The notes: a model not told the origin generated them from the sequence alone. A stretch of DNA of 22,730 nucleotides from CAZHFW01 sp964531675 (GCA_964531675.1 CAZHFW010000049.1:1-22730); one strand, 5' to 3'. Positions 14,124 through 22,585 are shown, counted from the stretch's first letter. Numbers and translations are program-made.

Positions 14124-15149
14124 ATGGCGCTGTCTCAACTGCTCCTGATCGCGGGCCTGCTCGTGGTGCTCCTCGCTTCTGAGGGCTGCGCCTCCTCCGC
14201 GGGCGAGGGCGGAACGGCACGCCCCCGGGCCGACGACGTCTATCTCGCGGCGTACTTCGTGAACAACGGCGCAGAAGGCGTCTTCTACGCCAGCAGCGAC
14301 GATGGCCTCCGCTTCGAACCCTTTGGTGCTCCGGGCCGGGCGGTGATCACACCCGAGGTTGGACCGGACAAGCTCATGCGCGATCCGTGCCTCTTCCGGG
14401 GCCCCGACGGACGCTGGCACATGACCTGGACCACCGGCTGGTGGGACACCGGCATCGGCATCGCGCATTCCGGCGATGGCGTGCATTGGTCCCAGGCGAC
14501 GTACCTCCCCGTCATGAAGGACACGCCGGGGACGCTCAACGCCTGGGCGCCGGAGATCACCTTCGACCAGGCTTCGGGACTTTTCATCCTCTTCTGGTCG
14601 AGCACCGTCGCCGGCCGATTTCCGGAGACCGCCCAGTCTGGCGATCCGGGACCAACCCCCGGCACGATCCTGAACCATCGGATCTATCGCACGACCACAC
14701 GGGACTTTGCGCGGTACTCACCCGTTGAGCTGATGGTGGATCCCGGGTTCAACTGCATCGACGCGACGCTCCTCCGCCGTCCGGGGGCCAGCCCTCCCTG
14801 GATTCTGGTGCTCAAGGACGAGACCAGGCATCCTCCCGCCAAGAACCTGAGGCTCATCCCCGTCGACAACCCCTTGCAGGTCAAGGCGATGGCGTCGGCG
14901 CCCATCACCGGGAAGTACTGGGCCGAGGGTCCCATGGTGTTCGAGCACGCGGGCCGTACACGGGTGCTTTTCGACAAGTACACCGAGAACCGCTTCGGCG
15001 GAATCGAGTCCGATGACCTGCGGACCTGGGTGGACATCTCGGATCGGGTGAGCTTCCCCGCGGGCGCAAGGCACGGGTCGGTGGTGCGGGTATCGAAGCA
15101 GGAGCTTGATCGCATCCGTGCTGGGTTGTCATCCCCGAGCGGGAGTTGA
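14124..15149 (+). CDS. Exported GH43-like five-bladed beta-propeller glycosidase
   Basis: Probable extracytoplasmic glycoside hydrolase or sugar-binding propeller of the GH43/GH117-like clan. The 341-residue product has a hydrophobic N-terminal signal (residues 4-19) followed by C22; ASEGC is a poor lipobox, so lipid attachment is uncertain. The propeller shows KLMRDPCLFRGPDGRWHM with D87 as the likely base, NAWAPEITFD (E144), NCIDATLL (D213) and KYWAEGPMVFEHAG with E268 as the likely acid. WAPEI and EGP are well-known GH43 features. Start 14124 is preferred to an in-frame ATG at 14088, as it has a -10 box 6 nt upstream and gives the signal peptide at the N-terminus. The substrate cannot be read from sequence; alpha-arabinosides or xylosides are typical for the clan. 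Confidence 0.75.
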   Translation: MALSQLLLIAGLLVVLLASEGCASSAGEGGTARPRADDVYLAAYFVNNGAEGVFYASSDDGLRFEPFGAPGRAVITPEVGPDKLMRDPCLFRGPDGRWHMTWTTGWWDTGIGIAHSGDGVHWSQATYLPVMKDTPGTLNAWAPEITFDQASGLFILFWSSTVAGRFPETAQSGDPGPTPGTILNHRIYRTTTRDFARYSPVELMVDPGFNCIDATLLRRPGASPPWILVLKDETRHPPAKNLRLIPVDNPLQVKAMASAPITGKYWAEGPMVFEHAGRTRVLFDKYTENRFGGIESDDLRTWVDISDRVSFPAGARHGSVVRVSKQELDRIRAGLSSPSGS

Positions 15150-15160
15150 GGAACGCAAAT

Positions 15161-15193
15161 CCAAGCCTCAGCGCAACTTGTGCCTGGGCTTGG
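15161..15193 (+). terminator. Strong hairpin between the GH43-like gene and lptD
   Basis: CCAAGCC (15161-15167) pairs perfectly with GGCTTGG (15187-15193), and CAG/CTG plus a short inner stem continue it. No T-run follows. It ends 8 bp before the lptD -10 box and overlaps its probable -35 region, so it may act as a terminator or an operator. Confidence 0.4.
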
Positions 15194-15206
15194 GATGACG
15201 TAGCAT
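15178..15206 (+). promoter_or_regulatory. Predicted lptD promoter
   Basis: TTGTGC (15178-15183), a 17-bp spacer and TAGCAT (15201-15206), then 10 nt to the ATG at 15217. The predicted mRNA leader is only 3-4 nt. Confidence 0.5.
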
Positions 15207-15216
15207 CGCCCCTTGT

Positions 15217-18200
15217 ATGAGGAATCACTCGGGCCACGGACGGACCCTTTCCAGAATCGGCCGCACCCCTTCGATGCTGGCCGCATCGGCGGGTCTGGTC
15301 ATCGCGTCGCCGGCATGGGCGGGCGATCCGGAATCGACGCGCCCGAATCTTCCGCCGCCGGGCCAGGTTGATCCCAACCCCGAGATGCCCCTGGACCCCG
15401 GCTCGATCTCGGGCCAGGACTTTGCAGGGATCAGGCTTCCCCTGAACGCGGTGAATGGATCGCTGAGCATTCGCGGCTCGCGCGTGTGGACGTGGGTGCA
15501 GCCCTCGGAGACCGGACCGGTCAATCGCGTCTTCGTCACAGGCGACGTGCGCATCGTCATCGGCCTCTACGAGTTTTCCGCGGCCCAGGCGGCGCTGTGG
15601 ATCCAGAAGCTCGATGAGCCCGGCGACGCGGAGAACACGTATCAGGTCTTCTGCTACTTCGACCGCGTGGGCACCCCCACCGCCGACGCCTCGATCAGCG
15701 TTTCGGCCGACCGCCTGCCGGTGCGAGCGGTGGTGACCGCCAAGGACGGCGTGCTCGTGAAGTGCACGACCGACCCTTCGCGCGATCGCCCGAACAACAG
15801 CTTCGTGGGCGAAGCCGAGCGGGCACTGGCGCGGTCGCTCCGCGATCTATATCCCGAAGGCCGGCAGTACAACAGGGAGCTTGCGCGGCGCGAGGATCCG
15901 AACCTGCGCCTGCGCGACGAGCTCGCGAAGATCAGGCGTGAACGCCAGGCGTCCGCGGACAACCCGATCGTCCCGGGGCTCGCCAAGCCTTACGAGCCCG
16001 AGTCGGGCCGAACCGCGGCGCGGGGCGATCTGGATCGCCTCCTGTCCAGGCTTCCCGAGAACGACGAGGCCAGGCCGATCTTTGCGCGCGAAGGCCTGAT
16101 CACGCTCGCGCCGGGGAAGATCACGGTGGTCTCGGGCAAGGAAGAGAACGCGCTGGTCATCAGCGAGGGCCTGACGGTCCAGTACGCGGATCAGCGCTCG
16201 GGGCGTGTGCTGCAGATGTCGGCCCAGCGCGCGGTGGTGTTCCTCCCGCCCGGGCAGCTCGCGGACATGGCCAGGCTTCAGGCAAGCCAGGTGCGCGGAA
16301 TCTACCTGGAAGGCGACGTGGTCGCGTCCGACGGACGCTACACGCTGCGCGGGCCGCGGGTGTTCTACAGCGTGCAGGAGAATCGCGCCGTCGTGCTCGA
16401 CGCGGTCTTCTGGACCTACGACCAGGCCAGGCGTCTGCCGCTGTATCTTCGCGCCAAGGTCATTCACCAGCAGTCGGACTCGGAGTTCACCGCGACCAAG
16501 GCGACCCTCGCGAACACCGCGTTCTTCGAGCCTGATCTGTCGATCGGCGTGAGCAGCCTCACGATCAAGCGCGTCGCGGCCGACACGTCCGTCGCGACGG
16601 CAGGCACCGGATCGGGAAGCGGCTCGGGCGATGGCCCCGCGAGCGGCCCGGGAACCGGGATCGGTTCCGGAGGCAACGGCAACCCCAACGCCAAGGGCTC
16701 GACGATCGTCGACGCCAAGGACATCACCTTCCAGGCGGGCACACTGCCGTTCTTCTACTTCCCGCGCTACAAGGGCGATCCCACCGACGTGCCTCTGACC
16801 GACGTCCGCCTCGAGAACTCTTCGGAGTCGGGCACGACGATCAAGACGACGTGGAACGCCGCCAGCCTCTTCGGATTTGAGCCCATCTCGGGCCTGAGCA
16901 CCGAGCTCTACGCCGACGCGTACTTCCGCCGCGGCCCGGGCCTGGGCGGTCGCGTGGACTTCAATCCCAACGGGCCCTTCGGTGACGGCACGGGCCACAT
17001 CTTCGCCTACACCGTCATCGACGACCACGGCGAGGACCTGCTCAAGCCTGGCACCAAGCGCGAGTGGGACGGCTCGACGCGCGGCATCTTCGAGGCTTCG
17101 GGCATCTGGACCCTCGACGAGCACTGGAAGTGGACCGCCGAAGTGTCGTACATCGGCGACGAGACCTTCATCGACCAGTTCTTCGAGTCGGCCGGTGAGA
17201 CACGCCGCGAGTTCACGACCCGCAGCACGCTCGCCCGCACCGAGGACAACACGTACTTCAAGCTCGACACGCAGACGAACCTGAATGACTTCATCGCCAA
17301 CGAGTACCTGCAGCAGACGCCCGGGTACAACGTCGATCGCCTGCCCGAGGCTTCGTACTACCGCCTGAACGAGGACCTGCTGAGCGACTACCGGCCCGGA
17401 CTGCTCACCTACTCCAGCGAGTACCGCATCGGCCGCCTGGCGATGAACTTCGACAAGGTGCAGGCCAAGGAGCGTGGCTTCGACACCGACTCGCTCTCCT
17501 ACACCGCATTCGGGATCGCGCCAAATCAGTCGATCGCCGACCTCCTCCGCCAAGAAGGCTACATGGAGGACGCGGTCACCCGCTTCGACTCCCGACACGA
17601 GTTCTCGAGCCAGCTCTCGGCGGGCCCGGTCACCATCGTCCCCTTCGCGGTCGTGCGCGGCACGTTCTGGGACAACGACTTCCCGAAGTACAGCCCCGAA
17701 GAGTCGCAGAACTCCCGCCTCTGGGGCTCGACCGGCGTCCGCTTCGCAACGACGATCCAGAAGGTCGACGACTCCATCGATTCACGCCTCCTGGATCTGC
17801 ACCGCATCCGGCACATCATCGAGCCCAACGCGACCGTCTGGGTCGCGGGCACGAACGTGGACCGCATCGATCTGCCTGAATACGACAGCAACGTCGAAGG
17901 CATCGCCGAAGGCACCCAGGGCCGCTTCGCGATCGATCAGACCTGGCAGACCCAGCGCGGCGGCCCGGGCCGCTGGCACTACGTCGACGTCTTCAAGCTC
18001 AACTCCGGCGTAACGCTCGCCTCCGACGACGCCGACCGGCGCAGCCCGATCACGCACTTCATCGACTACCGCCCGGAATACTCCTATGTCGGCAATGCGT
18101 TCGACACCGAGGGCTCCTGGCAGGTCTCCGACACCTACGCCCTGACCGGCAGTATGCAGCACGACCTGGATAACAACTCGCCCCAGCGCTCGAGCGTCGG

Positions 18201-18555
18201 CGTGATCATCCAGCACGACCCCGACTACTCGAGCTTCATCGAACTCCGCCACCTCAACGCGGAAGACTCCACGCTGGCCGACGCGGGGATGTTCTACCGG
18301 ATGAGCAGCAAGTACGAGATCGGCTCGACGCTCACGTACGACCTGAACGAGGGCGGCTTCCAGGGATTCAACGTGGAAGTCCGGCGTCAGTTCTCCTCCG
18401 TGCTCATGGGCGTGAACGTCTCGTACAACGACATCACCAGCGAAACGGGCATCGGCTTTGTCTTCCAGCCTCTGGGCGTCAAGGGCCAGAGCCGCGTCTC
18501 CGGGCTGGGCACGTCCCGAGGCTCCGCGGGCAGGTCGGGCCGATTCGGCGGATGA
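15217..18555 (+). CDS. lptD: LptD-like outer-membrane LPS-assembly protein (OstA + beta-barrel)
   Basis: Probable LPS translocon of the outer membrane. The 1112-residue product has a signal peptide (cleavage near residue 35, AWA/GD) and an N-terminal beta domain (50-190) with the only two cysteines, C146 and C183. A charged helical stretch covers about 195-290 and an OstA-like domain about 298-455 (APGKITVVSGKEENALVISE; then VRGIYLEGDVVASDGRYTLR). A Gly/Ser/Pro linker covers about 462-493. From 497 it reads DAKDITFQAGTLPFFYFPRY, matching the LPVFYLP-type strand that opens LptD barrels, followed by about 580 residues of alternating polar/aromatic strands. The C-terminus is a short basic Gly/Arg/Ser tail beyond the barrel. 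E. coli LptD has 784 residues and four cysteines. The architecture supports LptD. Confidence 0.8.
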   Translation: MRNHSGHGRTLSRIGRTPSMLAASAGLVIASPAWAGDPESTRPNLPPPGQVDPNPEMPLDPGSISGQDFAGIRLPLNAVNGSLSIRGSRVWTWVQPSETGPVNRVFVTGDVRIVIGLYEFSAAQAALWIQKLDEPGDAENTYQVFCYFDRVGTPTADASISVSADRLPVRAVVTAKDGVLVKCTTDPSRDRPNNSFVGEAERALARSLRDLYPEGRQYNRELARREDPNLRLRDELAKIRRERQASADNPIVPGLAKPYEPESGRTAARGDLDRLLSRLPENDEARPIFAREGLITLAPGKITVVSGKEENALVISEGLTVQYADQRSGRVLQMSAQRAVVFLPPGQLADMARLQASQVRGIYLEGDVVASDGRYTLRGPRVFYSVQENRAVVLDAVFWTYDQARRLPLYLRAKVIHQQSDSEFTATKATLANTAFFEPDLSIGVSSLTIKRVAADTSVATAGTGSGSGSGDGPASGPGTGIGSGGNGNPNAKGSTIVDAKDITFQAGTLPFFYFPRYKGDPTDVPLTDVRLENSSESGTTIKTTWNAASLFGFEPISGLSTELYADAYFRRGPGLGGRVDFNPNGPFGDGTGHIFAYTVIDDHGEDLLKPGTKREWDGSTRGIFEASGIWTLDEHWKWTAEVSYIGDETFIDQFFESAGETRREFTTRSTLARTEDNTYFKLDTQTNLNDFIANEYLQQTPGYNVDRLPEASYYRLNEDLLSDYRPGLLTYSSEYRIGRLAMNFDKVQAKERGFDTDSLSYTAFGIAPNQSIADLLRQEGYMEDAVTRFDSRHEFSSQLSAGPVTIVPFAVVRGTFWDNDFPKYSPEESQNSRLWGSTGVRFATTIQKVDDSIDSRLLDLHRIRHIIEPNATVWVAGTNVDRIDLPEYDSNVEGIAEGTQGRFAIDQTWQTQRGGPGRWHYVDVFKLNSGVTLASDDADRRSPITHFIDYRPEYSYVGNAFDTEGSWQVSDTYALTGSMQHDLDNNSPQRSSVGVIIQHDPDYSSFIELRHLNAEDSTLADAGMFYRMSSKYEIGSTLTYDLNEGGFQGFNVEVRRQFSSVLMGVNVSYNDITSETGIGFVFQPLGVKGQSRVSGLGTSRGSAGRSGRFGG

Positions 18556-18593
18556 CGCGTCCGGGGCCCGCGGGGGCTCCCGGGGGACCGGAC

Positions 18594-18622
18594 TTGACCC
18601 GGCTATTCAGTTCCCGAATACT
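18594..18622 (+). promoter_or_regulatory. argR promoter (TTGACC-17-AATACT)
   Basis: TTGACC (18594-18599), a spacer of exactly 17 bp and AATACT (18617-18622). This is the clearest sigma-70-like promoter in the window. The GTG start at 18628 is 5 nt past the -10, again predicting a leaderless mRNA. Confidence 0.65.
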
Positions 18623-18628
18623 TATTCG
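18615..18628. promoter_or_regulatory. ARG box (ArgR operator) over the argR promoter and start codon
   Basis: CGAATACTTATTCG is a palindrome with only the two central bases unpaired. It fits the GAATnnnnATTC core of the ARG box known from E. coli and Bacillus. A further TATTC half-site lies at 18604-18608, as ARG boxes often come in pairs. The box covers the -10 and the first base of the start codon, so bound ArgR would block transcription of argR and the genes behind it. Confidence 0.7.
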
Positions 18629-19080
18629 TGAACGCCAAAGCACGCCGTCAACGGATCATCCGCCAGCTCCTGGAGCAGCACCGGGTCGAGAGCCAGGAGC
18701 AGCTCCAGAAGCTCCTTTCCCGCGAGGGGACCGAAGCGACGCAGGCAACCCTGAGCCGCGATCTGCGCGACCTGGGCGTGCTCAAGGGCCCCCGCGGATA
18801 CATGCTCCCCGCGACCGAGCCCGATCCGCCCAAGCCCACGCCCGTGGCGCTTCAGGAGGCGCTCCAGAACTTCCTCACCTCGGCACGCCAGGGCGAGAAC
18901 ATCGTCGTTCTCAAGACCGGTCCGGGCCAGGCCGGCGCTCTGGCTTCCGAGCTTGATCGCGCTCAACTCGAAGGGCTCCTGGGCACCGTCGCGGGCGACG
19001 ACACGATCTTCCTGGCGGCCAACTCCACCCGCTCGGCCAAACGCATCTACTCCAAGCTCTCCTCGCTCGCGGGCGTGTAG
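18628..19080 (+). CDS. argR: Arginine repressor ArgR
   Basis: Arginine-responsive hexameric regulator of arginine synthesis genes. The 150-residue product is of standard size. The N-terminal winged helix covers residues 1-70, with RQRIIRQLLEQHRVESQEQL and the recognition helix TQATLSRDLRDLGVLKGPRG. The C-terminal arginine-binding and oligomerisation domain covers 75-150, with ENIVVLKTGPGQAGALASEL and LLGTVAGDDTIFLAA, where GDDT is the arginine-contacting motif. The GTG at 18628 is set by the conserved N-terminus and by the -10 box 5 nt upstream. It heads the arg cluster, and an ARG box on its own promoter indicates negative autoregulation when arginine is plentiful. Confidence 0.94.
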   Translation: MNAKARRQRIIRQLLEQHRVESQEQLQKLLSREGTEATQATLSRDLRDLGVLKGPRGYMLPATEPDPPKPTPVALQEALQNFLTSARQGENIVVLKTGPGQAGALASELDRAQLEGLLGTVAGDDTIFLAANSTRSAKRIYSKLSSLAGV

Positions 19081-19215
19081 CCCGCGGACCAGCGGCCAAC
19101 ACCGACGCACCGGCCCTGACGCGCGGGCGCTCGAATCCGGATCACCGCCCCCACGCGGGCAACCACGGGCCTCTGTTGGCTCCCGCGTCACCCACTTCCC
19201 GTTTCGCACGCTCCC

Positions 19216-20265
19216 ATGTCCGACACCAAGCCCATCGACATCATCATCATCGGCGCCGCGGGCTACTCCGGGGCCGAGCTCATCGACATCCTGCTCGGAC
19301 ACCCGCGCGTGCGGATCACGGGGCTCTACGCCTCGGCGCGGCGCGAGAAGGGTGACCAGCCGGGGCGTATCGACCAGCTCTTTCCACGCTTCCGCAATCG
19401 CATCGACCTGGAGGTCAAGCCCGCGGACATCGGGGAGATCGTCGCCAAGAGCCCCAGGGCGGTGTTCCTCGCGACGCCGCACGAGGCCAGCGTCGAGATC
19501 GCACCCCAGCTTCTGGCCCACGGCATCACGGTGCTCGATCTCTCCGCGGCGTTCCGCATGCGCGACCCCGCGGTCTATCCCAAGCACTACTCGTTCGAGC
19601 ACAAGGAAGCCGGACTGCTCGAGCGGGCGGTCTATGGCCTGCCCGAACTGAATCGCGCCCGCATCAAGAGCGCCGACCTCATCGCGGTCCCGGGTTGCTA
19701 TCCCACGTCGATCATCCTCCCGCTGCGCCCCTTGGTGAAGGCGGGCGTCGTGCGTGCGGGCTCGCGTCCGATCATCGACGCCACCAGCGGCGTCTCCGGC
19801 GCCGGGAGAGGCCTGGCCCTCCGCAGCCTGTTCTGCGAGGTGAGTCAGAGCCCCTACGGCGTGCTCAAGCACCGGCACAATCCCGAGATCGACGAACACG
19901 CGGGACTCCGCACGCTCTTCACGCCTCACCTGGGGCCGTTCGATCGCGGGATCCTTTCGACGATCCACGTGGACCTGCATGAAGGCGTGGGCGCATCCAA
20001 CGTTCGCGAACGGATCGAGGGTGCATACCGCGACGAGTCCTTCGTGCGCGTGTTGCCAGATGGCTCGTTCCCAGCGGTGCTCGAGGTCCAGCACACCAAC
20101 TTCTGCGACATCGGCATCGCGGTCGACGAGACCAACGCGCACGCGATCCTCTTCGGCGCGATTGACAATCTCATCAAGGGCGCTGCGGGCCAGGCGGTCC
20201 AGTGCCTCAACGTCCGCTTCGGCTTCCCGGAAACCACCGCCCTGCTGACCGGAGCCCGCGCGTGA
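19216..20265 (+). CDS. argC: N-acetyl-gamma-glutamyl-phosphate reductase
   Basis: NADPH-dependent reduction of N-acetylglutamyl phosphate to the semialdehyde, third step of arginine synthesis. The 349-residue product is of type 1 length. It shows the dinucleotide-binding IIIIGAAGYSGAELIDILLG near the N-terminus, FLATPHEASVEIAP, DLSAAFRM, YGLPELNR and VPGCYPTS with catalytic C161, then SGVSGAGRG and KHRHNPEI. It lies 135 nt after argR; I see neither a TAnnnT box nor a Shine-Dalgarno before the ATG at 19216, so it is probably read from the argR promoter. Its last codons overlap the argB start. Three conserved features and the neighbours make the call secure. Confidence 0.95.
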   Translation: MSDTKPIDIIIIGAAGYSGAELIDILLGHPRVRITGLYASARREKGDQPGRIDQLFPRFRNRIDLEVKPADIGEIVAKSPRAVFLATPHEASVEIAPQLLAHGITVLDLSAAFRMRDPAVYPKHYSFEHKEAGLLERAVYGLPELNRARIKSADLIAVPGCYPTSIILPLRPLVKAGVVRAGSRPIIDATSGVSGAGRGLALRSLFCEVSQSPYGVLKHRHNPEIDEHAGLRTLFTPHLGPFDRGILSTIHVDLHEGVGASNVRERIEGAYRDESFVRVLPDGSFPAVLEVQHTNFCDIGIAVDETNAHAILFGAIDNLIKGAAGQAVQCLNVRFGFPETTALLTGARA

Positions 20266-21101
20266 GCACTGCCCGTGACAACGCCAATGGCCCGCTGATC
20301 GTCAAGATCGGCGGCGTCGCGCTTGAGACACAGGCCGAGTCCCCAGAGATGTGGACCGCGCTGCTCTCGCTCCACCGCGATCGCCTTGCCTCTGGAAAAG
20401 GCGGCGTCCTGCTCGTCCATGGCGGCGGCAAAGCGGTCGACCGGATGCTCGACAAGCTCGGACTGGTTTCCGAACGGCGTGAAGGCATCCGGATCACCAC
20501 CCCCGAGCAGATCGACGTCGTCACCGCGGTCTTGGCGGGAAGCGTGAACAAGGCGTTGGTCGGGTGCATCAACCGCACCGCCTCCGGCGCGGGCATTGCG
20601 TCCCGCGCGGTCGGCCTCTGCCTCGGTGACGGCGGGCTCTGCGTGTCCGTCAAGTCGACGCGCTTCAGCTTCGATCCGGGCCGCGTTGGAGACGTGACCG
20701 GCGGAAACCCGGCTCTGGCCCGCGCGCTCTTCTCGGGCGGATTCTTGCCTGTGCTCTGCTCGGTGGGGCTCGATGACGCGGGCAAGCCCCTGAACATCAA
20801 CGCGGACGATGCGGCTGCGGCGCTGGTCCCCGTTCTCGGCGCTGCCGGGCTCGTGCTCATGACCGATGTGCCCGGCATCAAGAATGGCAAGGGCCAGCTG
20901 GTTCCCGACCTCACGCCCGGCGCCATCGAGGCCATGATCATCTCGGGCGAGATCACCGGCGGAATGATCCCCAAGACCCGAGCCGCTGCAGCGGTCTCGG
21001 CCCAGACCGGCGCCGACGTCTTCATCATGTCCGGGGAAGACCCCGCGAACCTGACCGCCTGGGCACAAGGCAAATCGATCGGGACACGCGTGCACGCCTG
21101 A
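20262..21101 (+). CDS. argB: Acetylglutamate kinase
   Basis: Phosphorylates N-acetylglutamate with ATP, second step of arginine synthesis. The product is 279 residues if begun at the GTG at 20262, whose bases overlap the argC stop (GTGA), a typical sign of translational coupling. Motifs are LIVKIGGVALE with phosphate-binding K15, LLVHGGGKAVDRML, GIRITTPEQIDVVTAVLAG, GDVTGGNPAL, LNINADDAAAALV and LMTDVPGIKNGKGQLVPDL, followed by GGMIPKTRAA. Length and short N-terminus resemble the E. coli enzyme, not the arginine-inhibited hexameric forms with an extra N-terminal helix. From this I infer control mainly through ArgR and not by feedback; that is untested. Confidence 0.95.
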   Translation: MSTARDNANGPLIVKIGGVALETQAESPEMWTALLSLHRDRLASGKGGVLLVHGGGKAVDRMLDKLGLVSERREGIRITTPEQIDVVTAVLAGSVNKALVGCINRTASGAGIASRAVGLCLGDGGLCVSVKSTRFSFDPGRVGDVTGGNPALARALFSGGFLPVLCSVGLDDAGKPLNINADDAAAALVPVLGAAGLVLMTDVPGIKNGKGQLVPDLTPGAIEAMIISGEITGGMIPKTRAAAAVSAQTGADVFIMSGEDPANLTAWAQGKSIGTRVHA

Positions 21102-21135
21102 AACGCTCCACCATCCTTCACGAAAAGACCTCACC

Positions 21136-22113
21136 ATGTCCGACCCATTCCGCTCATCCGACCTGCTTGACCTGGCGCCCCTCCCACCGGTGGCGATCCA
21201 GCATCTGTTCGCGCTGGCGCGGCGGATGAAGGCGGATATCACGCCCTTCCGCAAGGCGCTGGATGGTCGGACCGTCGTCATGCTCTTCGAGAAGCCATCG
21301 CTCCGCACGCGCGTGAGCTTCGAGACGGGCATCAACAAGCTCGGCGGCGCCGCGATCTACCTCGACCACGGCAACCAGAGGCTCGGCGAGCGTGAGTCCG
21401 TCGCGGACTACGGCCGGAACCTGGAACGCTGGGTGGATTGCATCGTCGCCCGCGTCTTCAAGCAGACGATCCTCGAGGACCTGGCCAGGGCTTCGTCGAT
21501 CCCCGTGATCAACGCGCTGTCGGACCGCTTCCACCCGTGCCAGGGTCTCGCGGATCTGTTCACGATCGCCGAACGCTTCGGCGACAAGGCGTCGCCCTCG
21601 CTCGATCTGCAGGGCCGGGGCATCCGCATCGCGTACGTCGGTGACGGGAACAACGTGGCCCACTCGCTCATGCAGTGCGCGACCAAGCTCGGCGTGAGCA
21701 CCGTGGTGGTGACGCCCAAGGGCTACGAGCCCGCGCGCGACGTGACCGAGGCCTGCGCCGGATACGCCAAGTCTTCGGGTTGCACGCTGACGGTTTCGAA
21801 CGACCTGAACGCGGTCGCGGGAAGCCACGCGGTGTACACCGACGTCTGGGTCTCCATGGGCCAGTCCGATCAGGCCGCGGTTCGCACCAAGGCGTTTGCA
21901 AACTACCAGGTGAACGCCGCTTTGATGGCTTTGGCAAGCAAGGGTCTGCCGGGCCACGCGTCGTCGGTGTTCATGCACTGCCTCCCCGCCCAACGGGGCG
22001 TCGAAGTGACCGACGAGGTCATCGACTCGCCCCACTCCATCGTGTACGACCAAGCCGAGAACCGCATGCACGCGCAGAACGCGTTGCTGCTGGAGATCTT
22101 CGGGAAGTCCTGA
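21136..22113 (+). CDS. argF: Ornithine carbamoyltransferase
   Basis: Joins ornithine and carbamoyl phosphate to give citrulline. The 325-residue product has the carbamoyl-phosphate site EKPSLRTRVSFE (S55, R57, T58, R59), then HPCQGLADLFTIAERFG, YVGDGNNVAHSLMQCATKLG (a family-specific motif), VYTDVWVSMGQ where SMG binds ornithine, and FMHCLPAQRGVEV with the catalytic cysteine. YTDVWVSMG separates it from aspartate carbamoyltransferase and from acetylornithine carbamoyltransferases. It follows argB by 34 nt without a Shine-Dalgarno, so it is probably in the same operon. The conserved C-terminus ends at QNALLLEIFG. Confidence 0.95.
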   Translation: MSDPFRSSDLLDLAPLPPVAIQHLFALARRMKADITPFRKALDGRTVVMLFEKPSLRTRVSFETGINKLGGAAIYLDHGNQRLGERESVADYGRNLERWVDCIVARVFKQTILEDLARASSIPVINALSDRFHPCQGLADLFTIAERFGDKASPSLDLQGRGIRIAYVGDGNNVAHSLMQCATKLGVSTVVVTPKGYEPARDVTEACAGYAKSSGCTLTVSNDLNAVAGSHAVYTDVWVSMGQSDQAAVRTKAFANYQVNAALMALASKGLPGHASSVFMHCLPAQRGVEVTDEVIDSPHSIVYDQAENRMHAQNALLLEIFGKS

Positions 22114-22114
22114 A

Positions 22115-22131
22115 GGGATGACTGGATGACG
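22115..22131. repeat. Low-complexity repeat before the S23 gene
   Basis: GGGATGACTGGATGACG holds two GGATGAC units just after the argF stop. Similar GGGATGA units occur in inverted orientation after the S23 gene. Confidence 0.4.
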
Positions 22132-22165
22132 AGTGGCCGGGTGAGAAGGTGACCTGAGGACACGC

Positions 22166-22585
22166 ATGATGGCACAGCGAATCGTCAATCATCGCCAGCT
22201 TGAGGTGTATCAGCGGGCATTTGCGACCTCGATGTCGATCTTCGAGATCAGCAAGGGATTGCCCAAGCAGGAGCTCTACTCCCTCACGGACCAGATCCGA
22301 CGTTCCTCCCGCTCGGTCTCTGCGAACATCGCCGAAGCGTGGCGGAAACGCCGGTACGAAGCCGCGTTCATCAGCAAGCTCTCCGATGCGGAGGCAGAGG
22401 CAGCGGAGACGCAAACCTGGCTTGAGTACATCGTGAAGTGCGGTTACTCCCAACGCGAGGTGATCGCGCCCTTGTATCGCGAGTATGACAGGATCCTGCG
22501 CACGCTCGTCGGCATGATCAACAACACCGAAAAGTGGGTCCTGAGGCCCAAGAGGTCGGAGGTCGCCAGTCGACTGGAGGACTAG
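22166..22585 (+). CDS. Four-helix-bundle protein of the 23S rRNA-intervening-sequence (S23) family
   Basis: The 139-residue product has the S23/IVP pattern: VYQRAFATSMSIFEISKGLP, LTDQIRRSSRSVSANIAEAW, RKRRYEAAFISKLSDAEAEA, ETQTWLEYIVKCGY and a last helix with YREYDRILRTLVGMI. Members are pentameric four-helix bundles first seen encoded within 23S rRNA insertions, but most occur as free-standing genes of unknown function. AGGA stands 5 nt before the ATG at 22166. It sits between argF and argG with short repeats on both sides and appears less GC-rich than its neighbours, all of which suggest a late insertion. No link to arginine synthesis is known. Confidence 0.88.
   Translation: MMAQRIVNHRQLEVYQRAFATSMSIFEISKGLPKQELYSLTDQIRRSSRSVSANIAEAWRKRRYEAAFISKLSDAEAEAAETQTWLEYIVKCGYSQREVIAPLYREYDRILRTLVGMINNTEKWVLRPKRSEVASRLED

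Noticed and set aside
15847..17598. 583-codon open frame antisense to lptD
   Set aside because: Same GC-driven effect; no motif, no start signal, and the plus strand encodes a coherent barrel protein.
19133..19144. GAATCCGGATCA before argC as a second ARG box
   Set aside because: It keeps GAAT but not ATTC, its centre is GC-only, and no promoter lies near it.
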